Below are positions 42,980 to 54,324 of a DNA stretch of 64,000 nucleotides, in pieces. The DNA lies in NCBI RefSeq assembly GCF_001641265.1, contig NW_020167522.1, positions 372,001 to 436,000 of the forward strand, written 5' to 3'. Source of the DNA: Pseudogymnoascus destructans. Its lineage: Eukaryota > Ascomycota > Leotiomycetes > Thelebolales > Thelebolaceae. The number at the start of each line of letters is the position of its first letter. Position 1 is the stretch's first letter. Under the pieces are notes generated by a model that was given only the letters and a program-made list of their open reading frames with translations, made no database searches and was not told the DNA's origin. The translations under genes and the position numbers were made by a program.

Positions 42980-45791
42980 ATGTCCGACATCCCCGTGCCT
43001 AATATCTGCAACTTTTCACTCAATATCAACTTTGATAAAGCACTGGCCATTGTTTTGAAAGCTAGCGATCCAAGCAACGATGTCGAAACGTTCACCACCG
43101 AGTGAGGGCGTAGGAGGCGGGCTCCTAAAACGAGCCCTGACGCCAACTGGATCGAATCGACCAAGCCGTCCCAGCACACCCACGCAGGTCTGGAAACATG
43201 CCGCAAAGAAACTGCAGCCGGTTCTTAAGGCCATGGTAGCCCTTGCCTCGAATAGAGAGTTTGAGAAACGGCCATCGCAGTACCGACTGCAAGTCGCAGA
43301 GAAGCAGCACGGCGCTGTCACCCATACGGTATGTTGCTGCTCAGCTGCCTTTCAATATCCCCCCAACATTGCAGGAAACTAAATCAGATACCCCAGCCCC
43401 TGTTCGTTGGCATCTCCGCCGCTTTCACTGATGAAGACCCTAATGTTGCTGTCGTCGCCATCGCACTCCACGACAGCGTCTACCTCCACGACTTCACCGT
43501 GCACAATGTCACCCTTCCTACCCCACGCGACAATACCGACCCAATCGCCGACTTTGTTATCGAATCCCTAACCATATACGAGAAGAAATCCCTATGCAAG
43601 TACATCGGCGGCGGCCTGCCCGTAGATCTGGAGCGCGTCAGCCCGTCGCTGTGCTCAAGACTGTGGTCGGAGCTGGATCTGGTGCCACTTGCGCTGTGGC
43701 CTGACCAGGAGGGCTCACAGAATGATATGGAGAATTTTACGTTTTGGAAGGATAGGGGTGTTGATGAGCAGGCGGATTCGATGGCTAGGAAGTCGATTAC
43801 GTATGTCCCCCACCTGATATCCGTATCTGCACCAAATTGACAACAACAGGGCGTTTGGTCCGAGTCTCTCACCGCTGCTACAGGTTGGGTATCGCGGGAT
43901 TGTGCAGATTGATGCAGGGTTCCGCGCCCACATGCATATGCTTGAGGACTATCAGAAGACATGCAATGCGGTTACTTGGGACGCGATGTTGCATTATGCG
44001 ACAAAATTAAAGGAGAAGAAGACGAAAATCGCATTCTTCAGTAGTACACCGCAAGGCGGCGGCGTGGCGCTAATGAGACACGCACTTGTGCGCTTTGCGC
44101 GAACGGTTGGGGTCGATCTACGATGGTGAGTTCAGCCCCATTGAGTCACAATGTACCTGGTTTTCCGGTCTGATAAATCCTAGGTACGTTCCGAAACCGA
44201 AACCGGGCGTCTTCCGCGTCACGAAGACTATCCATAATATCCTCCAAGGCGTCGCGGACCCTGGTGTCCGAATCTCAGAAGAAGAGAAAGCTTCGGTGGA
44301 CGGCTGGATCACCGAACATGCCGAGAGGTACTGGCTCTGCAAAAATGGGCCGCTGCGGCCGCCCTCAGAAGGCGGCGCTGATATCATCATTGTATGTCCA
44401 ATCGACGTACCATTTTATATCCTGCCTAACACTACCAGATCGATGACCCACAAATGCCCAGCTTAATTCCCCTTATCAAGCTTCTCACGCCTGACCGGCC
44501 AGTTCTATACAGAAGTCACATCCAGATCCGCAGCGACCTTTGCGACACAGCCGGGACGCCTCAACAGGATACCTGGGACCATCTGTGGTCTAAAATTACG
44601 CAGGCAGATATGTTCATAAGCCACCCCGTACCGGCATTTATTCCGCAGAATGTGCCCGCTGAGAAGGTCGCGTATCTCCCCGCTACTACTGACTGGTGAG
44701 ATTTCCTCCACTTCACGTGGGTTGGATTTGCTTGCTGATGCTTATGTAGGTTGGACGGGCTTAACAAGCAATTGTCGGATTGGGATACACAATATTATAT
44801 GCACCTGTATAATCAAAGGGCACACGGTATCCGGATGTGAGGCCTCCCATCTACCCACATGTTGCCTTGCTGACCCATTTGCCTTGCTGACCCATATTTC
44901 CCAGGGCCGAATTAGGCTTTCCAGATCGTGAGTAATGCTCTTCCTAGATTATTGGAAGCAAACTGACACCATCTTTTAGGCCAATACTTTGTCCAAATAG
45001 CGCGCTTTGACCCATCCAAGGGCATCCCCATCGTCCTAAGGGCTTATGTCGAGTTCCGCGCCCTTCTCGCCAAAAAAGTTGGCGCATCATCAGTCAAGAA
45101 CGCCCCCCAACTTCTCATGTGAGTCTTGTCTTTGCCCGTCTCTACCACCAAACCCCTTTCTTTCCAGATCATGGCTGACAATTCTCCCCACAGCGTCGGC
45201 AACGGCTCCATCGATGACCCTGATGGCACTCTCGTCCACGATCAGACCATGTCTTACATCGAGGCGCACTGCCCGCACCTCGCAAGCTCCATTTCAGTCC
45301 AGCGCCTCGAGACAAATGACCAGCTCCTCAATGCGCTCCTGACCAACGCACACACCGTCATGCAGCTCTCCATCCGCGAAGGCTTTGAGGTAAAAGTCTC
45401 TGAGGCTCTTAAGAAAGGGCGGCCGGTGATTGTAAGCCGTGTCGGTGGTATCCAACTCCAAGTCCAGCACGAGCGCAATGGGTTCCTCGTCGAACCTGGG
45501 GACTGGAAGGACGCGGCGGGCTGCCTATTGCGGTTGTGGACTGATCACGAGTTATATGATCGGATGAGCGAGGTGGCAGCGCGGACAGTGAGCGACGAGG
45601 TTGGGACGGTGGGGAATGCGCTTGCATGGTTCTATCTGGCGACGAGGCTTCGAGAGGGAGGGGTGGAGGGGGCAGGGAGGTGGGTGAATGATTTGGCGAG
45701 GGGAGAGATAGGGGCCGAATATAAGGAGGGTGAGAATAGGCTGCCTAGGGAGGCTACATTACATGGGCCTTCTGTGGGGGGTAAGGTTTGA
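42980..45791 (+). CDS. ccg-9: Ccg-9-type trehalose phosphorylase/synthase (GT4)
   Basis: A nine-exon model closes in frame to 711 residues: 42980-43101, 43375-43800, 43850-44125, 44184-44391, 44439-44695, 44750-44836, 44905-44927, 44980-45118, 45194-45791. Domain text: FVGISAAFTDEDPNVAVVAI (N-terminal domain), QIDAGFRAHMHMLEDYQK, KKTKIAFFSSTPQGGGVALM, IDDPQMPSLIPLIK, YRSHIQIRSD, QIARFDPSKGIPIVL, then the GT-B C-terminal half VGNGSIDDPDGTLVHD, VMQLSIREGFEVKVSEALKK and GRPVIVSRVGGIQLQV with the E-x7-E signature. This group interconverts trehalose with glucose and an activated glucose; Neurospora ccg-9 is clock-controlled and needed for normal conidiation. The first exon is least certain: a frame from 43080 does not join exon 2 in phase. 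The gene is flanked by transposons on both sides. Confidence 0.88.
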
Positions 45792-46195
45792 TGTGAAGGG
45801 AGATGACCATAAAAGCTGTGGAATGGCTTAAGGAGATAATTGGGAAGAAAAGTGATTTGGAGCATAAGTGAGCGAAATACAGAAAATGCAAGAACATCTT
45901 AAACACATACTGAAAAAATTCCGAGGAAGCTGACAAAGCTGCGATTGAGTTTGCTTGGTAATCGTTCCTTCCATATATATATATATATATATATATATTA
46001 CCGAAAATCTCTAAGGAAGCTACGACTGAGCTTGGTTGGTTATCGTTCTTGCCATATATATATAGCTTCAAAGCCTCGAGGAAGCTGCGACGGATCTTGC
46101 TTGGTAATCTCAAGAAAGCAAGACATCTTAACACATACGTCCGATCCATTGAAAGAATCACATCCCCGACATTCCACTACCCCAGCTGCTGTAAT
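45792..46195. other. 3' flank with AT microsatellite and 70-bp degenerate repeats
   Basis: Holds (AT)n at 45973-45998 and three degenerate copies of a GAGGAAGCTGCGA...TTGCTTGGTAATC unit, two of them separated by ATATAT runs. No gene seen. Confidence 0.6.
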
Positions 46196-46204
46196 AGGGA
46201 TACC

Positions 46205-49200
46205 ATGGCCGTTAATTGTCTCGAACAGGAAAGAGCTGTGTCCAGCGTGAACGATGTTTGGGGGAAAATGCAAATGGACACTGGACTCATGGCTAGGCAC
46301 CATATTAATGTACCTATTCAAGGCTTTGATGGAACAGCAGCCCCTCCCATCACTCATGCTATATACCCTCGCCTACAGGTCCAAGACCATGTTGAAAGTC
46401 TATGCCCTCTATTCATCACCACTCTTGGGAAACATTCTGTCATTCTTGGGAAGGCTTGGATGAAGCAACATGGAGTTATACTTGATATGGTAAATGACCA
46501 AGTCATATTTACTAAAGGTCATTGCCAGCACACTACACCAACCAATACTCAAAATCCGAAACCTACATTACCCCAAGTCAATAAGCAAATACAAGATTAC
46601 AAAGCTTGGAAGCCAGCCCTCCAACCTCCTTATAAGAACAAGAACACATGCACTGTCGCAATGATTGGAGCTGCACCATTTAATATGCTTCGGAAGCAGA
46701 AGGGAGCAGAGGTTTTTGCAGTATCATTTAAAGATATACTCGCTGAACAGGCAAAGGAGAAAGTGAAGGAAATCGACCCAAAACTGATCCTCCCAAAGGA
46801 GTTCCATGAATATCTCGATGTGTTCTCAAAGCAGGCTGCAGATGAACTCCCCCCTCATCGATGAAACATTGGCTCAGATCACAGGTGCCAAATATCTTAC
46901 AAAGATTGACATTCGTCATGCATTTAATCGGATTCGTATGCAAACAAAAGAAGATGAAGATCTCACTACCTTTAAGACGAGATTTGGATCATACAAGTAC
47001 AAGGTCCTCCCTTTTGGCCTTACAAATGGCCCTGCAACATTCCAGCGATATATGAATGAAACCCTTATGGAATACATAAACAAATTTGTTACAGCATATA
47101 TGGATGATCTTCTCATCTATAGTGCGCATCGATCTGAGCATACCCAGCACGTGCAAATGGTTTTACAGAAGCTCCGCGAAGCTGGACTACAAGCAGACAT
47201 TGCAAAATGTGAATTCTATGTCCAAGAAACAAAATTCCTAGGGCTTATCATTGGAATCTATGGCATGAGAATGGACCCCGCAAAAGTCCAAACTATACTT
47301 GAATGGAAAGCACCAAGGTCACTCCGAGATACACAAGCCTTCATTGGGTTCTGTGTGTTCTACCGGCGGTTTATAAGAAGCTACTCTACTATTATGACGC
47401 CACTGGTAAATCTCACAAAGAAAGGTCAAATATTTGAATGGAACCAAGCCTGCCAGGCAGCCTTTGAGTTGATTAAGAAGACTGTTACAGAAGCACCCGT
47501 GCTACAACACTTCGACCGGGACAAAAACAGCGTATGTGGAAGCAGACGCCTCAGACTATATATCCTCGGGAGTTCTATCACAGAAGGACGGCCAAGGAGT
47601 ACTACACCCCATTGCCTTCTTCTCAAAGAAAATGACACCTGCTGAGTGCAATTACAAGATCTATGACAAGGAGCTACTGGCCATCATTAGATGCTTCGAA
47701 GCATGGAGACCAGAAGTTGAGGGCACAGCAATGCCAGTACAAGTTTTGTCAGACCACAAGAGTCTTGAATATTTCATGAGCACAAAAAAGCTTACTAGGC
47801 GGCAAGCTCGATGGGCAGAATTCCTCTCTTGATACAATTTCCAAATCATATATCGACCTGGCAAGCAGAACGGAAAAGCAGATGCGTTAACTCGAAGACC
47901 AGGGGATAGACCAGAAGGGAATGAAGAAGATGACCGTCAAAAACAACAGCTTCAAACCCTATTACCCCTTGAGAGACTCCATCCGGATCTCGCACAGCAG
48001 CTAGAACTCAAAAGTCAAGGGCAGGCACAATATGCTCAACTTGCACCAATCCTACCACAAGATCAAAGCATCCATGACCAGATTCAAGCTGCGCAGCTCC
48101 AGGATGAATTATGCAAGGATACAATCCGAAGACTACAGAACAATGAGCGAGATAGCCCAAATATAGCCTTAGCACATTGCGAAGAGAGAAATGGACTCCT
48201 ACTCTACCAAAATCGAGTTTGGATCCCAGAAGACGTCCGAGTTAAACTCCTTCATGAGGTTCATGACCAGCCAGCAATGGGACACCCTGGAATTGGGAAG
48301 CTGATTCGAATCATTAAGAGACAGTACTACTGGCCCCGGATGGACAAGACTATCACTCAATATGTGAGGAATTGCCATACCTGCAAGAGATCAAAACCAA
48401 CCTGGGACGCATACAATGGACTCCTACAACCAATCCCAATTGGAAGCCAACCATGGAAGGACATATCACTCGATTTTATTACAGGATTACCATTATGTGA
48501 AGGAAACAATTCTATCCTTGTAGTAGCATGCCGACTTACAAAAGAGCGCCATTTTATCCCATGCTTTGCAGGTAAAGAGGGCACTACAGCAGAAGCTACA
48601 CTGAGGTTACTACTCCAGCATGTATGGAAACACCATGGTTTACCAAATTCCATAATCTCAGACAGAGGGCCCCAGTTTGTAGCTGTAGTGTGGAAAATCC
48701 TCTGCAAAGTTTGGAAAGTTACAATTAAATTGTCTACAGCCTTCCACCCAGAAACGGACGGACAAACTAGAGGTTTAATGCAGAACTCGAGCGATATTTA
48801 CGGGCTCATGTCAGCTATCTCCAAGACAACTGGGTTGAATATCTTTGCATGGAATTCACAGCAAATGCCCTTCCATCAGACTCAACAAAAGTTAGCCCAT
48901 TTTTTTGCAAACAAGGGTTTTGAGCCAAGAATGAGCTTTGATATAGAGGATAGCACGTTCCAAACTGCCCTTCAAGAACATAAGGACATAGCTCAAAACA
49001 TGAAAGATATTTGGAATTCCTACAAGACCAGATTGCCCTCTCACAAACCCGAATGGAGCACTTTGCAAATCAAAACAGGAAGCCAGCACCAAGATATAAG
49101 ATAGGAGACCGAGTCTGGCTTTCTACTCGGAATATCAAAACCCAACGACCCTCAAAGAAACTTGACCATAAGCAAGTTGGTCCATTTCAAATCCTTGAGC

Positions 49201-49502
49201 GAATTGGGAATGTTGCATACTGACTCCAGCTACCACCAAGCATGAAGATACACCCTGTGTTTCATAGCAACCTCTTACGACTTGACTCAGATGATGCTTT
49301 ACAAGGCCAGCACCATGAACCACCCCTGCCAATCATTATAGAAGATGAACTTGAATGGGAAGTTGAAGAAATCCTAGATTCTAAACTCCTATGGAAGAAG
49401 CTGTTCTATATGGCAGCATGGAAGAACCACCCACTAGACAACACTTGGTATCCTGCTACAAACTTCAACAATGCACCTGAACTCACACAAGCTTTCCACT
49501 GA
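46205..49502 (+). pseudogene. gypsy pol with chromodomain, frameshifted
   Basis: In order: protease MQMDTGLMARHHINV and a VILGKAWMKQHGVILDM block; reverse transcriptase ITGAKYLTKIDIRHAFNRIR, LPFGLTNGPATFQRYMNETL, YMDDLLIYS; RNase H VEADASDYISSGVLSQ, YDKELLAIIRCFEAWRPE; integrase zinc region AMGHPGIGKLIRIIKRQYYW with CHTCKRSK; core ISLDFITGLP, SIISDRGPQF and STAFHPETDGQT. C-terminal VGPFQILERIGNVAY leads to the chromodomain VEEILDSKLLWKKLFYMAAW. Breaks: a frame jump near 46860 that removes the start of the reverse transcriptase, a shift near 47530, TGA at 47830, a shift near 48780 and TGA near 49221. Inactive. Confidence 0.88.
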
Positions 49503-49570
49503 AAATACCCGCAGAAGCCACGATGATCTTACTCTTGATCAGGAGATCAATCTTACTAGGGGGGGGGTAG

Positions 49571-50036
49571 TGTTACCATTATAGCTCACAGCTCACAGCT
49601 TGTTATGGTTGTTATGGTTGTTATGGTTGTTATGGTTGTTATGGTTGTTATGGTTGTTATGGTTGTTATGGTTGTTATGGTTGTTATGGTTGTTATGGTT
49701 GTTATGGTTGTTATGGTTGTTATGGTTGTTACGGTTATTACGGTTGTTATGGTTGTTATGGTTGTTACGGTTATTACGGTTGTTATGGTTGTTACGGTTA
49801 TTACGGTTGTTACGGTTGTTACGGTTGTTACGGTTGTTATGGTTATTATGGTTATTACGGTTGTTATGGGAATTACGGGTGTAGCCTTAGCCACCAAGGT
49901 TACAACCGCTAAGCAGACAACTGTATGTTATGAGGAATAGCCTCACCTTCCTTCCTTCTTCTTCTTCTTCTCTCTTTAGATTCAATCTAGATTACTTTTC
50001 CTGGACTGGCATCTGACCTCTATGACCATCGTAACA
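49571..50036 (+). repeat. 3' LTR of gypsy 2 (family C) with internal minisatellite
   Basis: Begins TGTTACCATTATAGCTCAC and ends GACCATCGTAACA, directly after the polypurine tract. It shares its ends and the SmallCT-rich segment (CTCACCTTCCTTCC) with the 205-bp solo LTR at 52091-52295, but is more than twice as long because of the 9-bp repeat array. Confidence 0.85.
49602..49876. repeat. 9-bp minisatellite, about 30 copies of GTTATGGTT
   Basis: The unit is GTTATGGTT. The first half is uniform; from about 49730 units alternate with GTTACGGTT and GTTACGGTTATTACG-type variants, all single T/C changes. The open frames across it on both strands are products of the repeat and not genes. Confidence 0.95.
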
Positions 50037-51531
50037 GTAACAGGCCTAGAAGCAAGTATGAGATGAGAAGCTAGAAGCCTCTACATCTGTGCTAGGACAT
50101 CACGGACTAAAGGGAGGGGTAATTGTAATGGTGTGCCACCATTATAGTACATGTGGAAGCATGTTATGTGTATTCTAGGCAAGCTGGAATACTGCAGTCT
50201 TTTTGGCTTAGTAGGTGTAGCGCAAGCGTAACCATACATCATTATAGAGTAGGAGGCATCGCCCTATAGGCACTAAATCACTACAGTGCTATTAATTTAT
50301 AGCTAGAGGTGCTGTTGTCTAATATCTAGTAGCAGGCGTAGGGTGTGTTGTAGGCCTCTCTAGGCCCTAATGGCCTTAGAATCAAAGACGTAGGAGAGGG
50401 GGTTAACAGCCCTATGCCCTATAGTGATTTTGTGCTGGTTCTAGTAGATGGCATACCTATAGTCTACCTTCCTGTTTCTAGCGTGGTGTTGTTCTGATCT
50501 GTTAGAGAAGATGGTGACATCGGTAGATGGCAGGGTTGTCTACTACTGTTTGAAGTTGTTGAGACTATAGTCTTGTTATGACTGCTAGTAGTGTCTGTCT
50601 AGCACCATGGTATGAAGTGGGGTAGGTTGAGTAAGGGCTGTAGGATGTTAGGTAGGAGGGTGCCTAGTCGCTAGACTTTTGTTTTAGGGCATTGTTAGGA
50701 TCCTACACCTCTTCCCTATGTGATCTAGGGGGGCTGTATGTGCTAGACTAGTGGCTGACTTAAGTCTATTGTCTAGAGGCGAAGGGTGAAGCAGAGTTTG
50801 GCTTCTTCTAAAGCTGCCATTGTAGAGGGGAGGCCTATGTCTCTAAAGAGGGTAACAGTTGGTGTTGTGTGCTAGACTAGCAGCACTCCTCATGCTGTAA
50901 GTGCTAGTGTTTTGTCTATAATATCCACATGCCAGCTGTTACGTGCACTAACTGCAGTATCTCTGTCACTGCATTAGAGTCAGGGTGGTTTGTGTCTTCT
51001 AGCAGCTGTAGAGGATAGAGGGGAGGATGTAGGTGATGACTACTTTCTAGAGGGCAGATGTAGGGGGGCCATTAGTGGTTTTAGCAAGCCCCTAGATGTA
51101 TTGTGCAACCTGTCTTGCTTTTGTTACTCTCTCTATAGTGTGGCGTTTAAAACTAAGCTTTCTGTTAAGCTATACCCTAGGCTAGCAGAGTGTAGGTTAG
51201 TCAGTGTCCTTTAAGGCAGTGGTAATAGGATGTATGGTGAGGTCGCTGTTCACTATGTAGGGAGGGTATGTTAGCTGGTATTTTCAGTAAGGTAGATCAT
51301 TTCTAGCTTCTCTAGTGCAAAGGTGACCTTGTTCTAGGTACCCTAGGTGAGGATACTCTAGACATCTTAAGATAGGAGTTGTGCGTTCTGGTCTAGTGAG
51401 GTGGTGGCAGATATTGTTAGTGTAGCCAAAGCGTAGGGCAGTGACCTAGGAGAGAAGCTCTACGAGGTAGAGCATATAGAGTACTAGAGAGAGTAGTGAC
51501 CCCTAGGGAGTGCTGCATTGCATTGTAGTAT
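50037..51531 (-). mobile_element. RIP-degraded LINE (minus-strand), reverse transcriptase part
   Basis: On the minus strand, 51530-51400 reads CSTP-stop-GSLLSLVLYMLYLVELLS and then LRFGYTNNICHH, i.e. the GxPQGSPLSP and YADD-like blocks of a LINE reverse transcriptase with RIP-type changes. The region is saturated with CTA/TAG. The 3' side (50131-50260) matches 39960-40090 inverted. It is cut by LTR C on the left and LTR E on the right. Confidence 0.65.
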
Positions 51532-51835
51532 TGTCACGGGTAGGTTAAGAGGAGGTCAGTAGGAGGGGGGAGCTGGTCGCGGTCCCGCGTCGGAGACGTC
51601 CCGCTACGGTGCCTCTAGCGGCCTAAGGCTGCTAGGGGGGCCTTAGGGTCTTAGGCTGCTATTAGGCTGTTGTCGTGGCTCCGACTCGTAACCGAGACGG
51701 TGGGGGCCCGACTCCGGGGGAGTAGATAAGGTAGCTGAGCCCCCTACTAGGAAGGGCTCAGAGATTAGTTTGTTGAATACCATACTTGCTACTCAAACCT
51801 ATGGTCTTAGCACGCTGTCTACCTCAACCCTTACA
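51532..51835 (+). repeat. solo LTR, family E
   Basis: 304 bp starting TGTCACGGGTAGG and ending CAACCCTTACA, flanked by AGTAT on both sides (51527-51531 and 51836-51840). GC-rich interior (about 51570-51720) contrasts with the AT-rich relics around it. Its complement shares the CCCGTGACA end with the family D LTR. Confidence 0.85.
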
Positions 51836-53048
51836 AGTATAGGGTAGTGGAGACCTTAAGCATCATCAATGGAGTTAAGGACAACACTATATAAAGTTAT
51901 TAGCTAGCATACTAGTGATTAATGGCTAGACCATTAAGAACACTATAGCAAAGGCTAAAGCGCTCTAGACAGAAGTCCTAGACAGGTTTAGTGCCTGTGA
52001 CGACCTAGAGACAGACCCCCTTTCTAACTAGAACAGCACTAGACACCTACCCTAGAACTAAGGAGTCTTACTAGAAGAAGTAGAGTGCAATGTTACGATC
52101 ACAGCTCATAGCTGCTAGCAACTGTGGGAACAGGCAGCTATGGTAGCCACTAAGGTTACAAGGGATCGCTAAGTGAACAGCTGTATATAATGAGGGATAG
52201 CCTCACCTTCCTTCCTTTCTTTTTCTTATCTTTTTAGATTCAATCTAGCTTACTTTACCCAGACTAGCATAATGACCTCTATGACCATCGTAACACGCAA
52301 CACCATTAGGGTCTTTAGCACCTCCCTAGGAACAGACAGGGTTACTATATGAGTCCTTAGCATGCTAAAGCTGCTATCGACGCCCTCTACAACAGCTGCC
52401 TTGCAACCAACCATTTCCCACAGATCTAGAAACTTGCTAAAGGTGCCATGCTCCCTAAAGCTAGCAAGAAAGACAGGACATTAGCCTGCTCCTAGCGCCC
52501 TATCACTTTACTCTCCTACATCTCTAAAGGCCTTGAGAGAATCATTGCCTCTGGGATAGCATAGACAGCTCTTACTAGCTCAGGCCCTAGCATAGTAGCG
52601 CACTCCCTAAACGATCTGCTATAGAACTTGTCACCTGTTTCACCCATGACATTAAGGCTGCTCTTGCAGCTAGCAAGGAAGTCACAATGGTCACTATAGA
52701 TGTCTAAGGGGCCTTTGATACCCTCCTTAAAAACCAACTCCTCTAGCACATAACAGCATAGGGCTAGCCACTCTTACTACTATAGCTCATTAACAGCTTC
52801 CTCACCAACTAGCAAGTCTAGGTTAGGCTTGCTTCTGGTAGTCCCATTTAGCCTAGTGCACTATGCTGTGGAATTCACGTATGGCTTCTAAGGGACTACT
52901 AGGTAGGAGGTCCCTATAGAGGAGATGGCATTAGTAGGCGTCCTGGCATTGCGGTGTCCACTAGGGTGCAGGATTGCCCTTTCCCCTATCTGGTTTTCCA
53001 ACTGTCTAGATTGAGGTATTGAACACTCCTGCTAGTGCTATGGCATAG
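51836..53048 (+). mobile_element. RIP-degraded LINE (plus-strand), N-terminal reverse transcriptase part
   Basis: Reads AKAKAL-stop-TEVLDRFSACDDLE near 51960, TNHFP and KLAKGAMLPKASKKDRTLA near 52420-52480, RPITLLSYISKGLERIIA, and LCCGI near 52860. These are the Tad/jockey-type reverse transcriptase blocks, with TAG in place of Gln or Trp. A solo LTR C splits it at 52091-52295, and LTR A copy 2 ends it at 53049. Confidence 0.7.
52091..52295 (+). repeat. solo LTR, family C (short form)
   Basis: 205 bp starting TGTTACGATCACAGCTCA and ending ACCATCGTAACA, flanked by TGCAA (52086-52090) and CGCAA (52296-52300). The one mismatch is a C/T change, as expected if RIP altered one copy. It lacks the 9-bp array of the 49571 copy. 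Confidence 0.82.
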
Positions 53049-53958
53049 TGTAATGGTGGGTGCACCAGATGTGAGAATCTAGCCACCCAAGGAAGGGATG
53101 AATTTACTAAGACAACACACTGTCTTAGAAAACAGAGCCAAAGGGTTGTAGCTTAGACTATTCTACAACGCAGCAATCAGGTGTATGATGTAGTGAAGTG
53201 GTTTAGACAAGTTGTAACAAATGTTGAGTCTGAGAACTCAGGGGTAAGTCAGAGGTTAACACCTCACTGACTTTTCAGAAACAAGGAGTAACAAGATGAA
53301 TGCTTGGAAGCTTGGAAAAGACGTGGAAGTATGTGATAGTCGATTTACTGTATTGTCTGCTTGCCCTTTCTTAAGGAAAGGGCAATCCTATTTATGCTAA
53401 AGGAGTGTAGTTCTCTCATTTTCCAAGACTTTCCATGACTTACCAGGCTTGGTAACTGTAGTCGACATAAGAGAATCCCATAGAACCATCTCTTAGGTTC
53501 GTAGCCTATAGGAAGTAAAAGGAGGTCCAAGGTCAGAGTACCCCTATAGACAAATTATGTCATAGACAAATTATGTCATAACTTAACCAATCTTGTGGGT
53601 AACTAAAGAGCGATGACATGTAATGAATCATAGAGGTTCGTAGGAGCTTTTAGAGCTATCGTTCATGCTCCTAGGCCTCTAGTTGGTAGAGATATGTCAT
53701 GTGGTAGTATGAGTGATGTCATGTAATGAATCATAGAGGGTTGTAGAGATATGCTATGTGGTAATATCGGCCCAGTAACTAAGGAGCGATGACGTGTAAT
53801 GAATCATAGATGGTTGTAGCAATCGTTGAGTAGTATTGCTCTTGTTGTTGGTGTGATAAGCCAAAATATGTATAGTGACTTGTAGGTTTGAGGAGGAGAT
53901 TTCCAAGTTTGCTCTTGAGTTTGATAGCAAACTGAGTGCAACGAATGTCAGTATGACA
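53049..53958 (+). repeat. solo LTR, family A, copy 2
   Basis: 910 bp from TGTAATGGTGGGTGC to CAGTATGACA, nearly identical to copy 1 but with two 16-bp units instead of three. The base pairs right after it are inverted family A sequence, and no direct target duplication is seen around this copy alone. Confidence 0.85.
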
Positions 53959-54169
53959 CTAACCTCTAACTTACCCCTGAGTTCTCAGACTCAACATTTG
54001 TTACAACTTGTCTAAACCACTTCACTACATCATACACCTGATTGCTGCGTTGTAGAATAGTCTAAGCTACAACCCTTTGGCTCTGTTTTCTAAGACAGTG
54101 TGTTGTCTTAGTAAAATCATCCCTTCCTTGGGTGGCTAGATTCTCACATCTGGTGCACCCACCATTACA
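53959..54169 (-). repeat. inverted 5' fragment of LTR family A
   Basis: The complement of 54169-53959 reproduces the first 210 bp of LTR A (TGTAATGGTGGGTGC onward). It abuts copy 2 without spacer. CATAG precedes copy 2 and GATAG follows this fragment. Confidence 0.85.
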
Positions 54170-54324
54170 GATAGGAGCTTTGTGCTCAACTTAATATAGT
54201 ATTATTTACAATACTGTAATGTGTTACTTAGAAAGCCTTTGTGTCTAATCCCCTGCCTCCTCTGTCAAGTCAACTTTATGCAAGAAACCTCTATGCATCC
54301 TATTAGATAGGAAGTAGTGTTACA
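54170..54324 (+). repeat. LTR family B 3' fragment
   Basis: Contains GATAGGAGCTTTGTGCTCAA and CCTTTGTGTCTAATCCCCTG and ends AGTGTTACA. It lies exactly between the LTR A fragment and the pogo B relic. Confidence 0.7.

Larger units (their letters stand above)
46196..50036 (+). mobile_element. Ty3/gypsy retrotransposon 2 (chromovirus type), 5'-truncated
   Basis: Runs from the protease region through integrase and chromodomain to a polypurine tract (ACTAGGGGGGGGG at about 49556) and a 3' LTR at 49571-50036. The 5' LTR and gag are absent; sequence begins next to the AT-rich repeats. Confidence 0.85.

Noticed and set aside
43080..43382. Alternative start of the trehalose phosphorylase gene (MSKRSPPSEG frame)
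   Set aside because: The frame does not join exon 2 in phase with any good acceptor. The 42980 start with a 273-nt intron closes the whole model, though transcripts could overturn this.
49602..49876. Telomere-like array
   Set aside because: The unit GTTATGGTT is not TTAGGG, and the array lies inside an LTR with retroelement sequence on one side.
49586..49940. Open frames of repeated Leu/Trp, Val/Met or Thr/Ile across 49586-49940
   Set aside because: Products of the 9-bp minisatellite in three frames, not proteins.
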